From assembly GCA_017474235.1 (NCBI GenBank), contig JAFVIB010000001.1, forward strand, positions 1-64,000: 64,000 bases of DNA. Reading direction: 5' to 3'. Within the stretch, counting starts at the first letter, position 1. Each line of letters opens with the position of its first letter. The position numbers and the translations under genes are program-made. A model generated the notes under the pieces. That model had not been told where the DNA came from and searched no databases. It saw nothing but the letters and a program-made list of their open reading frames with translations. This document shows, piece by piece, positions 50,353 to 58,847 of the stretch. This DNA comes from Alistipes sp. (GTDB taxonomy: Bacteria > Bacteroidota > Bacteroidia > Bacteroidales > Rikenellaceae).

Positions 50353-52718
50353 TTCTGTTTGTAGATGGCAAGAGTTGCCCGACAAAGGAGATTACATCTC
50401 TGCCTATAGGCTTCTCGATAGAGGGTATGTCGAAGCCGCAGTCGGCTCGGCAGGGTGTGCAGATAGAGCTTACAATCCCTTCAACAACAGAATCAAATGC
50501 CATTTTCGGTTCTGTCAGGGATATATACTCGGCAACAAGGTTTAATGCTACTCATCATCAGGCGCGATTAGAGTGTGACGGGGTTGTGATGTTTGAGGGG
50601 ACAATATATCTGCTCGACAGCTCTATGGATGACCGCTTTACGGGGGATTACAGAGTAAGAGTTGTCTGTGGTGGCAAGCAGTGGGCGAAAGATGCTGCCA
50701 GAACGGAGTTGAAGAGTTGCGGTATTCCGTTTAGAATGGAGCTGCTTCCGGAGAATATTATGGCTACTTGGGAGGGTTTTAAGCCTGTGAGGTTTCTACC
50801 GGTCTTTAGAAACAGATACTCGGCACTCTATTCGGAAGAGTCGCTTGCTCCGTTGGAGCATATTATGACTACCGACGACTACCACCCCTTCTTCTCTGTT
50901 GCGGCACTATTTGAGAAGATTTTTGAGGACTATACGGTCGAGGGCGACTTTTGGAACAGCTCGGAGTTTCGACAACTACTATTCAGTGGTCAGTATGCCT
51001 CGCCAGACACTCTCCGTCAGAGGTCGTTACTCAACTTCTGCGCCGGTCGTAAAGCAACAGCAACGGCTGTGGCGGATGACTACGGTAAGGTCTATGCCAC
51101 GGCGAGCTTTAGTGGCGACTACTCGTTAGGCAATATTGTCGATACGGCAAATCCGACGGCTGTAAACAGCAAGGGCGAGCTGATGCAGCACACCTTCAAT
51201 ACAGGCAATGTCTTTGGAATAGACGATGAGGGGTACTGCCGTTTTGAGAGTTCGATGGCAGCCAATGTGGGCTTTATTCTGCATCTTGAGTACAAAACAG
51301 ACTATCGCATAGGCTCTCGAAAATCGTTAAAAGCATTTAACAGAGTGCTTATTGGCGACAATGTGGATGTGCTCTTTGAGGTGACAAACGGTTTTAAGGA
51401 TCAGCGCAACAATCTTGTGTCGGGCATAACCTACAATCTCTGCATATTTGACTATATCCCCGATATGCTCTATATGCTTAAGATAAAGGATAAGGTGAGT
51501 GGCGAGGTGCTGGAGACTAAGACAATTGACGGCGATTTTGTATCGGTCACAATGCCTGCCGGAGAGAGTTTTGAGTGCATACTTGAGCAGATGACGGGCG
51601 AGAAGCTGCCTGATGACTTTGATTGGGCGATGTACAACGGTTATGTGCAGAAGAGTGGACAGACCGATATTGTGGTGGATATCAGAATCCCGCCAAGAGA
51701 GTTCTCTGCCGGCGAGAAGATGCGATTTAATAATATCCGTATTGCTGGTGCAGACCCCGGAATGGGGATAGAACTCTCGACAGCCTGCACCATAAAGCCA
51801 TACTTCTCAACCGTTCCCGGGTATGGGTCGAAAGTGAGCATTGCCGATATTGCGCACAATAAGATATGGCTTATAGAGGTTGTTGAGGCTATCTGTCAGA
51901 TGTTTAACCTGCTGATTTTTACAGATGAGGGTCAGAAAAAGGTTATTATCGAGCCGATGGAGAACTTCTATACCGATAAGGTGTGGGATTGGAGCGATAA
52001 AATCGACCGCGACTCTCCGATACGAATTGCCGATATAGGCGTAGATTATCCGCATTGGGTAAAGCGTAAATATATCGATGCAGACTACGCCTCGACACGC
52101 TACAATAAGGAGAGTGCCACGGAGATAGGCTGTTGGAAGGTCGAAAATCCAACCTACGGAGCTTTAGACACCTCAAGAGTCTTTGAAAACCCACTCTTTA
52201 CCACGGGAATTAATAGAACAGGGGTGTATGCCCTTGCCCCGTCGGCATCTATACTTCAGGTTGGCGACAATGCAGCCGAGGGCGGTATAGACTCTCCATT
52301 TACGGCGCACATTGTTCGATATATGGGGCTGAAAGAGTTGCCTGAGGGAGAGGTGTGGGGCTATCCGTTATCAGAGTCGCGTTATCCGCTTGCAGCCTTC
52401 TTCTATGGCGGGGATGAGAGCACAGAGGGCTTCTCGCTCTGTTTTGAAGATAGAGATGGTGTAGAGGGGCTGCATCGCTACTTTGATGCCCAAGCAGAAC
52501 GCACTGCATCGCGCCAGCGACTAACTCTTACACTGCTTCTGAAGGCTGTAGAGGTTGAGCAGCTACTCTCTTTCGACTATCAGAGTCCGAGTGTCAGGGA
52601 TACTTTCCGACTTGATATCCTTGGCGAGAGTTCTCTGTATCGATTGGAGAGCCTGAAGAGCTATAATCCTGCAACAAAGAGTGCCGAGTGTACATTTATC
52701 CGACTAACAAAAGACTAA
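50349..52718 (+). CDS. large phage tail/baseplate-like protein (cassette gene 3)
   Basis: At 789 aa it is the largest protein of the cassette. The N-terminal 100 residues (LFVDGKSCPTKEITSLPIGFSIEGMSKP; DIYSATRF; ARLECDGVVMFEGTIYLL) look like the first domain of phage tail-hub or baseplate proteins, followed by a long beta-rich body and a C-terminal beta segment (LTLTLLLKAVEVEQLLSFDYQSP; SYNPATKSAECTFIRL). No collagen-like, coiled-coil tape-measure or lysozyme domain is seen. Identification as a tail component is moderate, from context and composition. Confidence 0.65.
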   Translation: MILFVDGKSCPTKEITSLPIGFSIEGMSKPQSARQGVQIELTIPSTTESNAIFGSVRDIYSATRFNATHHQARLECDGVVMFEGTIYLLDSSMDDRFTGDYRVRVVCGGKQWAKDAARTELKSCGIPFRMELLPENIMATWEGFKPVRFLPVFRNRYSALYSEESLAPLEHIMTTDDYHPFFSVAALFEKIFEDYTVEGDFWNSSEFRQLLFSGQYASPDTLRQRSLLNFCAGRKATATAVADDYGKVYATASFSGDYSLGNIVDTANPTAVNSKGELMQHTFNTGNVFGIDDEGYCRFESSMAANVGFILHLEYKTDYRIGSRKSLKAFNRVLIGDNVDVLFEVTNGFKDQRNNLVSGITYNLCIFDYIPDMLYMLKIKDKVSGEVLETKTIDGDFVSVTMPAGESFECILEQMTGEKLPDDFDWAMYNGYVQKSGQTDIVVDIRIPPREFSAGEKMRFNNIRIAGADPGMGIELSTACTIKPYFSTVPGYGSKVSIADIAHNKIWLIEVVEAICQMFNLLIFTDEGQKKVIIEPMENFYTDKVWDWSDKIDRDSPIRIADIGVDYPHWVKRKYIDADYASTRYNKESATEIGCWKVENPTYGALDTSRVFENPLFTTGINRTGVYALAPSASILQVGDNAAEGGIDSPFTAHIVRYMGLKELPEGEVWGYPLSESRYPLAAFFYGGDESTEGFSLCFEDRDGVEGLHRYFDAQAERTASRQRLTLTLLLKAVEVEQLLSFDYQSPSVRDTFRLDILGESSLYRLESLKSYNPATKSAECTFIRLTKD

Positions 52719-52722
52719 AACT

Positions 52723-53550
52723 ATGAATCAGACTATCAACATTTCGGCAACGGCAACTGTTGCAACAATCGACATTGAAGGCACAATAGGCTCTGTGGAG
52801 CAGGGCGAAGCTGTCTCGACCTATCAAGAGCTCAAAGAGCGTCTGGCACAAATTGAGGCACTCGAAACTCCGGTGGTTGTGGTAAACATCCGCTCGGTAG
52901 GAGGCGATGTGGCAGATGCGCTACTGATTTACGAGGCTCTGTTATCTCTCGATGCACATATTACCACCCGTTGTTACGGTTATACCGCCTCTGCGGCGAC
53001 AATTATTGCGCAGGCGGCAAATGAGGGGTGCCGTGAGATTTCAGACTCTGCACTCTATCTTATTCACAACTCATCTTGCGTTGCTGAGGGTAATGCCACC
53101 GACCTAAAGCAGCAGGCGGAGTTGCTCAGTAAGACCGATGAGCGTATCGCTGCGATATACAGTGCGCACTCAGGCAAAGAGGTCTCCTTTTTCAGAGAGC
53201 TGATGGCTCGCAATGGCGGCGATGGAGAGTGGCTTACGGCAGAGCAGGCTCTTGAAGCGGGTCTTGTAGATGTTATTGTAAAGCCAAACACCTCTGTAGT
53301 ATCGTCACTCGTTGAGCGTGTGGCTCAGTGGCTTGGTCTAAGACCCAAAAAGAGCGAAACGGTAACCCCACCGACCGCTCGCGTGAATATGAGTAACAGA
53401 CCGCTTCATTGCACATCAATCACGCTCTCGGAGGGGCAATCTGCAGTCAAACCCTCTATGACAAAAGCTGTTGAAGACCCCGATATTCAGGGCACAGCAC
53501 TCTCTGCCAACGCAGAGGCATATAACCGAGATGTAGCGGCATTCCGCTAA
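52723..53550 (+). CDS. ClpP-like (S14/S49) prohead protease (cassette gene 4)
   Basis: A 275-aa ClpP-fold protease of the phage head-maturation type. Motifs: VVNIRSVGGDVADALLIYEAL, the Ser nucleophile in GYTASAAT (about 86-93), the catalytic His in LYLIHNSS, and ALEAGLVDVIV near residue 180. Residues about 205-275 are a low-complexity, Pro/Ser/Thr-rich tail that may act as scaffold. In phages this enzyme trims capsid or scaffold; the MCP gene follows it. Confidence 0.85.
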   Translation: MNQTINISATATVATIDIEGTIGSVEQGEAVSTYQELKERLAQIEALETPVVVVNIRSVGGDVADALLIYEALLSLDAHITTRCYGYTASAATIIAQAANEGCREISDSALYLIHNSSCVAEGNATDLKQQAELLSKTDERIAAIYSAHSGKEVSFFRELMARNGGDGEWLTAEQALEAGLVDVIVKPNTSVVSSLVERVAQWLGLRPKKSETVTPPTARVNMSNRPLHCTSITLSEGQSAVKPSMTKAVEDPDIQGTALSANAEAYNRDVAAFR

Positions 53551-53560
53551 TAACTTAGGG

Positions 53561-53650
53561 TATGTTCTACAAATTAGTAATCAATTATTTCCCTCTTTGA
53601 GTAGATTTTGTTTCGGTCGCTTTGAGGGCTCTTTTATAGAACCTACCTTA
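53561..53650. repeat. palindromic intergenic repeat, copy 1 (inside cassette)
   Basis: Begins TATGTTCTACAAATTAGTAATCAAT and ends TTTATAGAACCTACCTT, so the ends GTTCTA and TAGAAC are inverted; a CCCTC...GAGGG hairpin lies inside. It matches the copy at 58749-58810 at both ends but has a longer middle. Confidence 0.7.
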
Positions 53651-53684
53651 AATCTAATTACAAACAATCTAAAACTTTAAAATT

Positions 53685-54644
53685 ATGATTATCGAAAGCA
53701 CAAAATCGTACAAGAATCAGGATGTAGATAAAATCTTCTTCCGCCCATCTTTCAGTGGCAAGAGTGCCGAGGAGCTTGGCATTAGAGTACTCTACAATAT
53801 GCCTATGCCGACCACTGTCCATGTATGGAGTCGTCCGGACAATGTGTTGCAGCCATTTGCAAGTGGTTGGGATGGCGGCGAGAGCGCAACGAAGTATCAG
53901 AAGACTATCAATATGCGAAAGGTAAAGGCGGAGACGCAGTTCTCGGCAGATGATTACTTCTCGCTGGTATTCGAGAAGATTGTCGGCAGCAGCGATGTCT
54001 CTTATCAGGACCTTACAGGCACAGAGCTTGAGAAGGCAGAGACCGAGCTCTTCCGTCAGGCTATCGTCGAGGGTATTCGCAGCACAATGTGGATTGGCGA
54101 TATTAGCGGTATTGTCTCAGATACAACAACCTTCAACGGTTTCTTCCGTCAGATTCTCAATATGGATGAGGATGTAGCGGCATTGCTTATTGAGGATGAG
54201 GCTTCCATTCCGGCTGCTATCGAGATGTTTAAGTCTTGCTGGGATAATGCAACGCAGGAGCTCAAGTCGTTGCGCTCGGAGGGCGAGTTGGTCTATTTTG
54301 TCAGCTCGGATGTATATAATCGATACATCGACGAACTTGAGCAGAAGGGTACAGACTCTGCATACCTCGACACTATCAATGGTCATCAGACACTCTGCTA
54401 TCGCGGTATTCCGGTCGTTGAGGTACCTCTGGGTCACTACGCTACCAAGCGATTCTCTACATTCTGTATGCTGACAGACCGCCGTAACCTTGTACTTGCG
54501 CTAAATACCTCCGATATGCCGGAGAATGAGGTGCGTATGTGGTACAATCCTGACGAGATGGAGAATCGTCAGCGCGCCTGCTTCCTTGTCGGTGCAGATG
54601 TGATTGATCAGAAGTTGGTATCTATCTACTACTCAAAATTCTAA
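53685..54644 (+). CDS. phage major capsid protein-like (cassette gene 5)
   Basis: A 319-aa protein with HK97-fold capsid-like layout: an N-terminal arm (about 1-80), FSADDYFSLVFEKI, a helical spine region (about 190-240; AIEMFKSCWDNATQELKSL), YRGIPVVEVPLGHYATKRFSTFCMLTDRRNLVLAL and a C-terminal VRMWYNPDEMENRQRACFLVGADVIDQKLVSIYY, typical of MCP C-termini. Placed after the protease and before a portal, which supports MCP. No separate scaffold gene is seen. Confidence 0.8.
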   Translation: MIIESTKSYKNQDVDKIFFRPSFSGKSAEELGIRVLYNMPMPTTVHVWSRPDNVLQPFASGWDGGESATKYQKTINMRKVKAETQFSADDYFSLVFEKIVGSSDVSYQDLTGTELEKAETELFRQAIVEGIRSTMWIGDISGIVSDTTTFNGFFRQILNMDEDVAALLIEDEASIPAAIEMFKSCWDNATQELKSLRSEGELVYFVSSDVYNRYIDELEQKGTDSAYLDTINGHQTLCYRGIPVVEVPLGHYATKRFSTFCMLTDRRNLVLALNTSDMPENEVRMWYNPDEMENRQRACFLVGADVIDQKLVSIYYSKF

Positions 54645-54647
54645 AAA

Positions 54648-55064
54648 ATGAGTTACAAACCTGTTGGCGGTGTTAGGAGTGTATCGCTCCACGCCGCCAA
54701 TGCGGTTGGTATCAATAGAGAGGGACTTGTTGTAGAGCTGGCAGAGGATCGCTCGTCGTATGTAGAGCGGCTGAGAGTCGATGATGGTGTAGTTGTGGTA
54801 GAGCATACGCTGACACTTGTGGCTCATAAAGAGTGCGCAGCACCGTGGCTTGAGCAGCAGTTTATAGATCGAACTATTTTTGAGGGTGTGGTGGCAATGA
54901 TTACCCTCAATAGTGGCGAGCAGAAGAGCGTCGGGTACTCCGAAAAGATGCTCTTTGAGCAGCCTATGCGACTAAAGAGCATCGAGATAGATTCGGCACT
55001 CTCGGCAGAGCAGATACCGACCGTAAAGATGATTCTATATTCGGAGGATACAACAATTAAATAG
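54648..55064 (+). CDS. small capsid-associated protein (cassette gene 6)
   Basis: A 138-aa beta-rich protein with no recognised domain (opens MSYKPVGGVRSVSLHAANAV). It lies 4 nt after the MCP and 9 nt before the portal gene. It may be a capsid decoration or head-vertex protein, judged from position only. Confidence 0.55.
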   Translation: MSYKPVGGVRSVSLHAANAVGINREGLVVELAEDRSSYVERLRVDDGVVVVEHTLTLVAHKECAAPWLEQQFIDRTIFEGVVAMITLNSGEQKSVGYSEKMLFEQPMRLKSIEIDSALSAEQIPTVKMILYSEDTTIK

Positions 55065-55072
55065 CTGTAACT

Positions 55073-56287
55073 ATGAGTAAAGTAAATAAAATATGTGGAG
55101 TGGTGGATAGCAGAGTCGATCCATATAGCCACAGAGCAGCGAAGGTTGAGAGCCGAGAGTTTTGGCGATGGGGTAGTGATAACCGTCTGCCGTTTTTGCT
55201 CTCTGAGATTTCGCGCTGCTCGACAACCCATAGGCGAATAATTAACGATAAGGCTGACTACATCTCGGGCAAGGGTTTTACCTTTGACACAGAGCAGCAA
55301 CTACTCAGTGAATTTGTCGCTCAGGTAAACAGTAGCGGCGAGACACTGCGACAGCTGCTAAATAAGGTGGCTTTTGACAAGGCTCTGCTTGGTAATGCCT
55401 TTATCGAGATTGTTACAGATAGCGACCATACATTTCTCTCGCTCTATCATCAAGACGCAACACGATGCAGAGTGGCAAAAGATTCGGAGCATATCCTGTT
55501 GCACCACAATTGGAACAACTTCTCGTCAAAAGATGCTGTTTCATTGCCTCTATATCCCAAATTTGAGCCACAAGCAGATGGCACACTGCGCTCGATAATC
55601 CACTACAAGGATTACGAACCCGGCTTTGAACACTATGGCGTGCCTCCGTATATTGCAGGCTTGGGCGTGAGCGCAATTGCCTACAAGACGGACAAGTGGA
55701 ACATCTCACGCCTTGACAACTCTTTCCAACCATCGGGAGTGATGATTCTCGATGAGGCGGTAGATAATGAGTTTGATGCCGAGCGTATGGTGCGCAATGC
55801 CGAGGAGCGATTTTCGGGTAAGCCCGGGCAGGTTATGTTTATTGTCAAGGATGGCAGCGAGAAGGATAACTCCCGATTTCTGCCAATCTCGGCATCGAGT
55901 GATGGCGATTGGGAGGCTCTGCATACGCAAGCTACAAACGATATTGTGGTGGCGCACTCTTGGTTCCGCTCTTTGAGTGGCTTGGACTACTCTACGGGCT
56001 TTAACTCGGAGCGGATACTGCACGAGTACGAGGTGGCTCTCAATACGGTTATTTTGGGTGAGCAGGCGGAGTTGTTGGAGCCTCTGCGAGAGGTAATAAC
56101 GGCTATTTTGGGCGTCGATGCCTCATCGTTAGAGTTCGTTAATCGTCCGCCAACGCGCTCTAAACCTATATATATGAAGGTGTGGGAGGCACGAAGAGCA
56201 GATGGACTTGATTATGACCCTGAGGATGAGCGTCAGCAGTACTACCTCTCTGAAATATCAAAGTATAATGTAACAAAGATAGGATGA
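55073..56287 (+). CDS. phage portal protein-like (cassette gene 7)
   Basis: A 404-aa protein with portal hallmarks: an N-terminal RRIINDKADYISGKGF segment, ALLGNAFIEIVTDSDHTFLSLYHQDATRCRV (crown/wing strands), FEHYGVPPYIAGLGVSAIAY and the long helix EVALNTVILGEQAELLEPLREVI before a C-terminal charged tail. This is the pattern of small portal proteins of Bacteroidetes phages. Overlaps the next gene by 4 nt. Confidence 0.8.
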   Translation: MSKVNKICGVVDSRVDPYSHRAAKVESREFWRWGSDNRLPFLLSEISRCSTTHRRIINDKADYISGKGFTFDTEQQLLSEFVAQVNSSGETLRQLLNKVAFDKALLGNAFIEIVTDSDHTFLSLYHQDATRCRVAKDSEHILLHHNWNNFSSKDAVSLPLYPKFEPQADGTLRSIIHYKDYEPGFEHYGVPPYIAGLGVSAIAYKTDKWNISRLDNSFQPSGVMILDEAVDNEFDAERMVRNAEERFSGKPGQVMFIVKDGSEKDNSRFLPISASSDGDWEALHTQATNDIVVAHSWFRSLSGLDYSTGFNSERILHEYEVALNTVILGEQAELLEPLREVITAILGVDASSLEFVNRPPTRSKPIYMKVWEARRADGLDYDPEDERQQYYLSEISKYNVTKIG

Positions 56288-56760
56288 TGAGAACAGTAAT
56301 TACACCGGAGCAGGTTGTATCTATCGCCTTTGGCGAAGGGAACTACCTCTCTGCAAATATTGTAAGCAGTGCGGATATTGTAGCTGCCCAAGATAGGTAT
56401 CTGATTCCGATTATGGGACAGACCCTTCTTGAGGCTGTGTTGGATGGAGATTACGAGGATTTTATGGCGAACTATGTCGCTCCGGCAGCCGCCTTTGCTA
56501 CCAGATTGCTCGTACAGCCGGCAATAAATCTCAAGTTGGGCGATAGTGGGCTTGTGGCTCCGCGAGGGGATGCTGTGGAGACTCCACTGCAAAGTGCTGT
56601 CGATGCACTGATGCTCTCTTTGAGGATGCGCACGCGTCAATTGCTCAAGAGGTTGTCAAACTATCTGAATAGCAATGAGCATAGCTTTTCAGAGTACAGA
56701 AAGGAGTATAACATTTTAAATCGTTGTTCGATAGATGGGGGATTTGTTCAGATTTTTTAA
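56284..56760 (+). CDS. head-tail connector-like protein (cassette gene 8)
   Basis: A 158-aa mainly helical protein; layout (VVSIAFGEGNYLSANIVSSADIVAAQDRYLIPIMGQTLLEAVL) fits head-tail connector/adaptor proteins that follow portals. Assigned from context. Its 3' end overlaps the holin gene by 26 nt. Confidence 0.62.
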   Translation: MMRTVITPEQVVSIAFGEGNYLSANIVSSADIVAAQDRYLIPIMGQTLLEAVLDGDYEDFMANYVAPAAAFATRLLVQPAINLKLGDSGLVAPRGDAVETPLQSAVDALMLSLRMRTRQLLKRLSNYLNSNEHSFSEYRKEYNILNRCSIDGGFVQIF

Positions 56761-57163
56761 GTCGTTAGTGGTGGCTCTGTTGTCGCTTTTTGCGCCCGTG
56801 CAGCCGATTATATGCTGTGCGCTGTGCTTTATAGCGGCAGACTTTGTCAGTGGTGTGGCGGCATCAGCCACAGTGGCAAAGAGGGAGAAAAGAGCGTGGT
56901 ATTTCGAGAGCCGCGAGGCGTGGAGAACGCTCTATAAGAGTGGATTTGTGGTTATAGCAATAGGTATGATGTGGATTTTGGAGAGTTGCGTACTCGATTT
57001 TGTCAATCTCAACCTGACAAAGCTCTTCGCCGGCTTTATCTGCTCGGTAGAGATGTGGTCTTTCCTTGAGAATGCGGCGCAGCTCTCTGATGCACCACTC
57101 TTTGAGTGGATGCGCAAGTATCTGCATCGAAGAATTGAAAAACAGATAGACAATGTCAAGTAG
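56735..57163 (+). CDS. phage holin-like membrane protein (cassette gene 9)
   Basis: A 142-aa protein with two to three hydrophobic segments (about 8-35, 70-90, 98-115) and a charged, Arg/Lys-rich C terminus; the layout CFIAADFVSGVAASATVAKREKRAWYFES matches the Bacteroidetes phage holin family. Forms membrane lesions for lysis in a phage. Its 3' end overlaps the lysin by 11 nt. Confidence 0.75.
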   Translation: MGDLFRFFKSLVVALLSLFAPVQPIICCALCFIAADFVSGVAASATVAKREKRAWYFESREAWRTLYKSGFVVIAIGMMWILESCVLDFVNLNLTKLFAGFICSVEMWSFLENAAQLSDAPLFEWMRKYLHRRIEKQIDNVK

Positions 57164-57578
57164 ATTAAGCCGAGGTCTGCGCAACCTCAATCCCGGGAAT
57201 ATTCGCCGCTCGTCGGTGCGCTATAAGGGAGAAAAAAGCCATTCGACAGATAGCGCGTTTAAGCAGTTCGAGTCGCTTGAGGCGGGTTATAGAGCGATGT
57301 TTGTACTGCTGCACACATACTTTGTCAGGGGGTATGGCAACACAATTGAGCAGTTTATTTCGCGTTATGCCCCTCCTATTGAGAACGATACAGAGGCTTA
57401 TATTGCCCGCGTCTGTCGTACATCGGGAGTTGGTCGCAGCGAGGCTCTCGATACCCTCTCTGCGGAGCAGATGATACCGGTTGTGTGCGCTATGTCGGAG
57501 GTGGAGAATGGGGTGGTAGCCGATATTGACGCTGTTAATGGCGGTTGGAGGATGTTTGTAGAGGATTTTGGAGCGTAA
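57153..57578 (+). CDS. phage lysin/structural P5-like protein (cassette gene 10)
   Basis: A 141-aa protein whose N terminus GLRNLNPGNIRRS matches the LRN.NPGNIR motif of virion-associated peptidoglycan-acting proteins (structural protein P5-like family), with FESLEAGYRAMFVLLHTYF following. No secretion signal, so release would depend on the holin. It is the last cassette gene; a host methyltransferase gene begins 26 nt later. Confidence 0.78.
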   Translation: MSSRLSRGLRNLNPGNIRRSSVRYKGEKSHSTDSAFKQFESLEAGYRAMFVLLHTYFVRGYGNTIEQFISRYAPPIENDTEAYIARVCRTSGVGRSEALDTLSAEQMIPVVCAMSEVENGVVADIDAVNGGWRMFVEDFGA

Positions 57579-57593
57579 TTGCAAAATTATTGC

Positions 57594-57601
57594 TACTTTT
57601 G
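57594..57601 (+). promoter_or_regulatory. -7 box of PG_1098-like methyltransferase gene, leaderless type
   Basis: TACTTTTG ends 3 nt before the ATG at 57605, so the mRNA should be leaderless. The best -33 TTTG (57567-57570) is 23 nt away, slightly long. Confidence 0.55.
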
Positions 57602-57604
57602 TCT

Positions 57605-58765
57605 ATGACTTTGTCCGAGTTTGATATTTTATGCCGCGAGGAGATAAGGCGGGCGATAGAGGAGAATATCGCCAAAGACCCTGTGGAGATTGCTCTGAAC
57701 AGACGCTTGGAGCACGCCTCTCTTGTGGCTACGCAGGTCAAACGATTGCAGAGGGCAAAGAGCAAACTGCCGTCATACTACAATGTGCGGGCAATACTTC
57801 CACCTCGCGCCTATGAGCAGTCGTCAAGCGAACTTTGTGCTGCGCAAAAGCCCCTCTCTGGAGATAGTGTTCTCGACCTTACTTGCGGTCTTGGCGTAGA
57901 TACGGTGGCTCTGTCACGCAAGTTTAAGCGAGTGGTCAGCTGTGAGAGGGATGAGGTGCTGGCGGCTATTACACGATACAATCTAAGACTGCTCGGAATA
58001 GAGAATGTGGTTATCGAAAATTGTTCGGCAGAGGAGTACTTAGCAACTACGAGCGAACATTTCGATTGGGTGTTTGTCGATCCCGACCGTCGTGGAGAGC
58101 AGAATGAGAAGTTAGTCCTGCTTGAGGATTGTTCTCCCGATGTGGTTGCCCTCTATCCCCGTATTATGGAGGTGGCAGATAGGCTGTGCATCAAGTGTTC
58201 TCCACTATTCGATACTGCGGAGGCTCTTCGTAAGTTTGAAGGTTCATCGGTTGAGGTACTCTCTTTAGGCGGCGAGTGTAAGCAGGTCAATATCTATATT
58301 GACGGTAAAATACCGACAATCACGGCTACAGCTGTCGGATTAGGCTCGTTTGTGGTAGAGCAGAGTAGGGCAGATGATATGGCGTTCTCTCCACTTGCCG
58401 ATTCGTTTGATGAGTATAACTATCTGATTATCCCCGATGTAGCTCTTGTCCACTCTCGCCTTGCTGCTGCCGCTTTTTACGACAAGGCAGATATTTGGTC
58501 ACAAAATGGAGTGGCTATGAGCCGAACTTTTCCGCAAGGGGTCTTGGGCAGAGTGTTTGAGATTGAGCAGATTTTTGACTTTGGCTCCAAAGAGCTTAAG
58601 CGAGCATTGAAGGGTAAGCGGGCTGAGATATATCGCAGAGATTTTCCGCTCTCCAACGCGGAGATTTGCAAGAAGTTTTCGCTTAAGGAGGGTGCTGATG
58701 AGAGGTGGTGTTTTACCCAAATCGGCAATAAGAGATTAGCAGTTAAGATATGTTCTATAAATTAG
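57605..58765 (+). CDS. PG_1098-like SAM-dependent RNA methyltransferase
   Basis: A 386-aa Bacteroidetes-type methyltransferase. The central Rossmann domain has VLDLTCGLGVDTVALSR (about 88-104), a following CERD motif, and FVDPDRRGEQNEK in the catalytic loop. The C-terminal about 65 residues (RRDFPLSNAEICKKFSLKEG, then WCFTQIGNKRLAVKIC) look like the THUMP-like domain of PG_1098 proteins, suggesting RNA as substrate. The last codons and stop lie inside a palindromic repeat (copy 2). Confidence 0.87.
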   Translation: MTLSEFDILCREEIRRAIEENIAKDPVEIALNRRLEHASLVATQVKRLQRAKSKLPSYYNVRAILPPRAYEQSSSELCAAQKPLSGDSVLDLTCGLGVDTVALSRKFKRVVSCERDEVLAAITRYNLRLLGIENVVIENCSAEEYLATTSEHFDWVFVDPDRRGEQNEKLVLLEDCSPDVVALYPRIMEVADRLCIKCSPLFDTAEALRKFEGSSVEVLSLGGECKQVNIYIDGKIPTITATAVGLGSFVVEQSRADDMAFSPLADSFDEYNYLIIPDVALVHSRLAAAAFYDKADIWSQNGVAMSRTFPQGVLGRVFEIEQIFDFGSKELKRALKGKRAEIYRRDFPLSNAEICKKFSLKEGADERWCFTQIGNKRLAVKICSIN

Positions 58766-58810
58766 TAATCAATAATTACTCTCTTTCGTCCCAATTTATA
58801 GAATTTACTT
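58749..58810. repeat. palindromic intergenic repeat, copy 2
   Basis: TATGTTCTATAAATTAGTAATCAAT and AATTTATAGAATTTACTT form an inverted pair; AGTAAT/ATTACT pairs inside. It matches the copy at 53561-53650 at both ends and supplies the last codons of the methyltransferase gene. Confidence 0.75.
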
Positions 58811-58816
58811 GAGATA

Positions 58817-58847
58817 AAATAAGCGAGCCAAAGCTCGCTTATTTTTT
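58817..58847. terminator. bidirectional terminator
   Basis: AAATAAGCGAGC pairs with GCTCGCTTATTT, flanked by A and T runs, between convergent genes. Confidence 0.88.

Noticed and set aside
48968-57578. Complete functional prophage
   Set aside because: No integrase, repressor, terminase, tape measure or replication gene is seen, and flanking attachment repeats are not visible.
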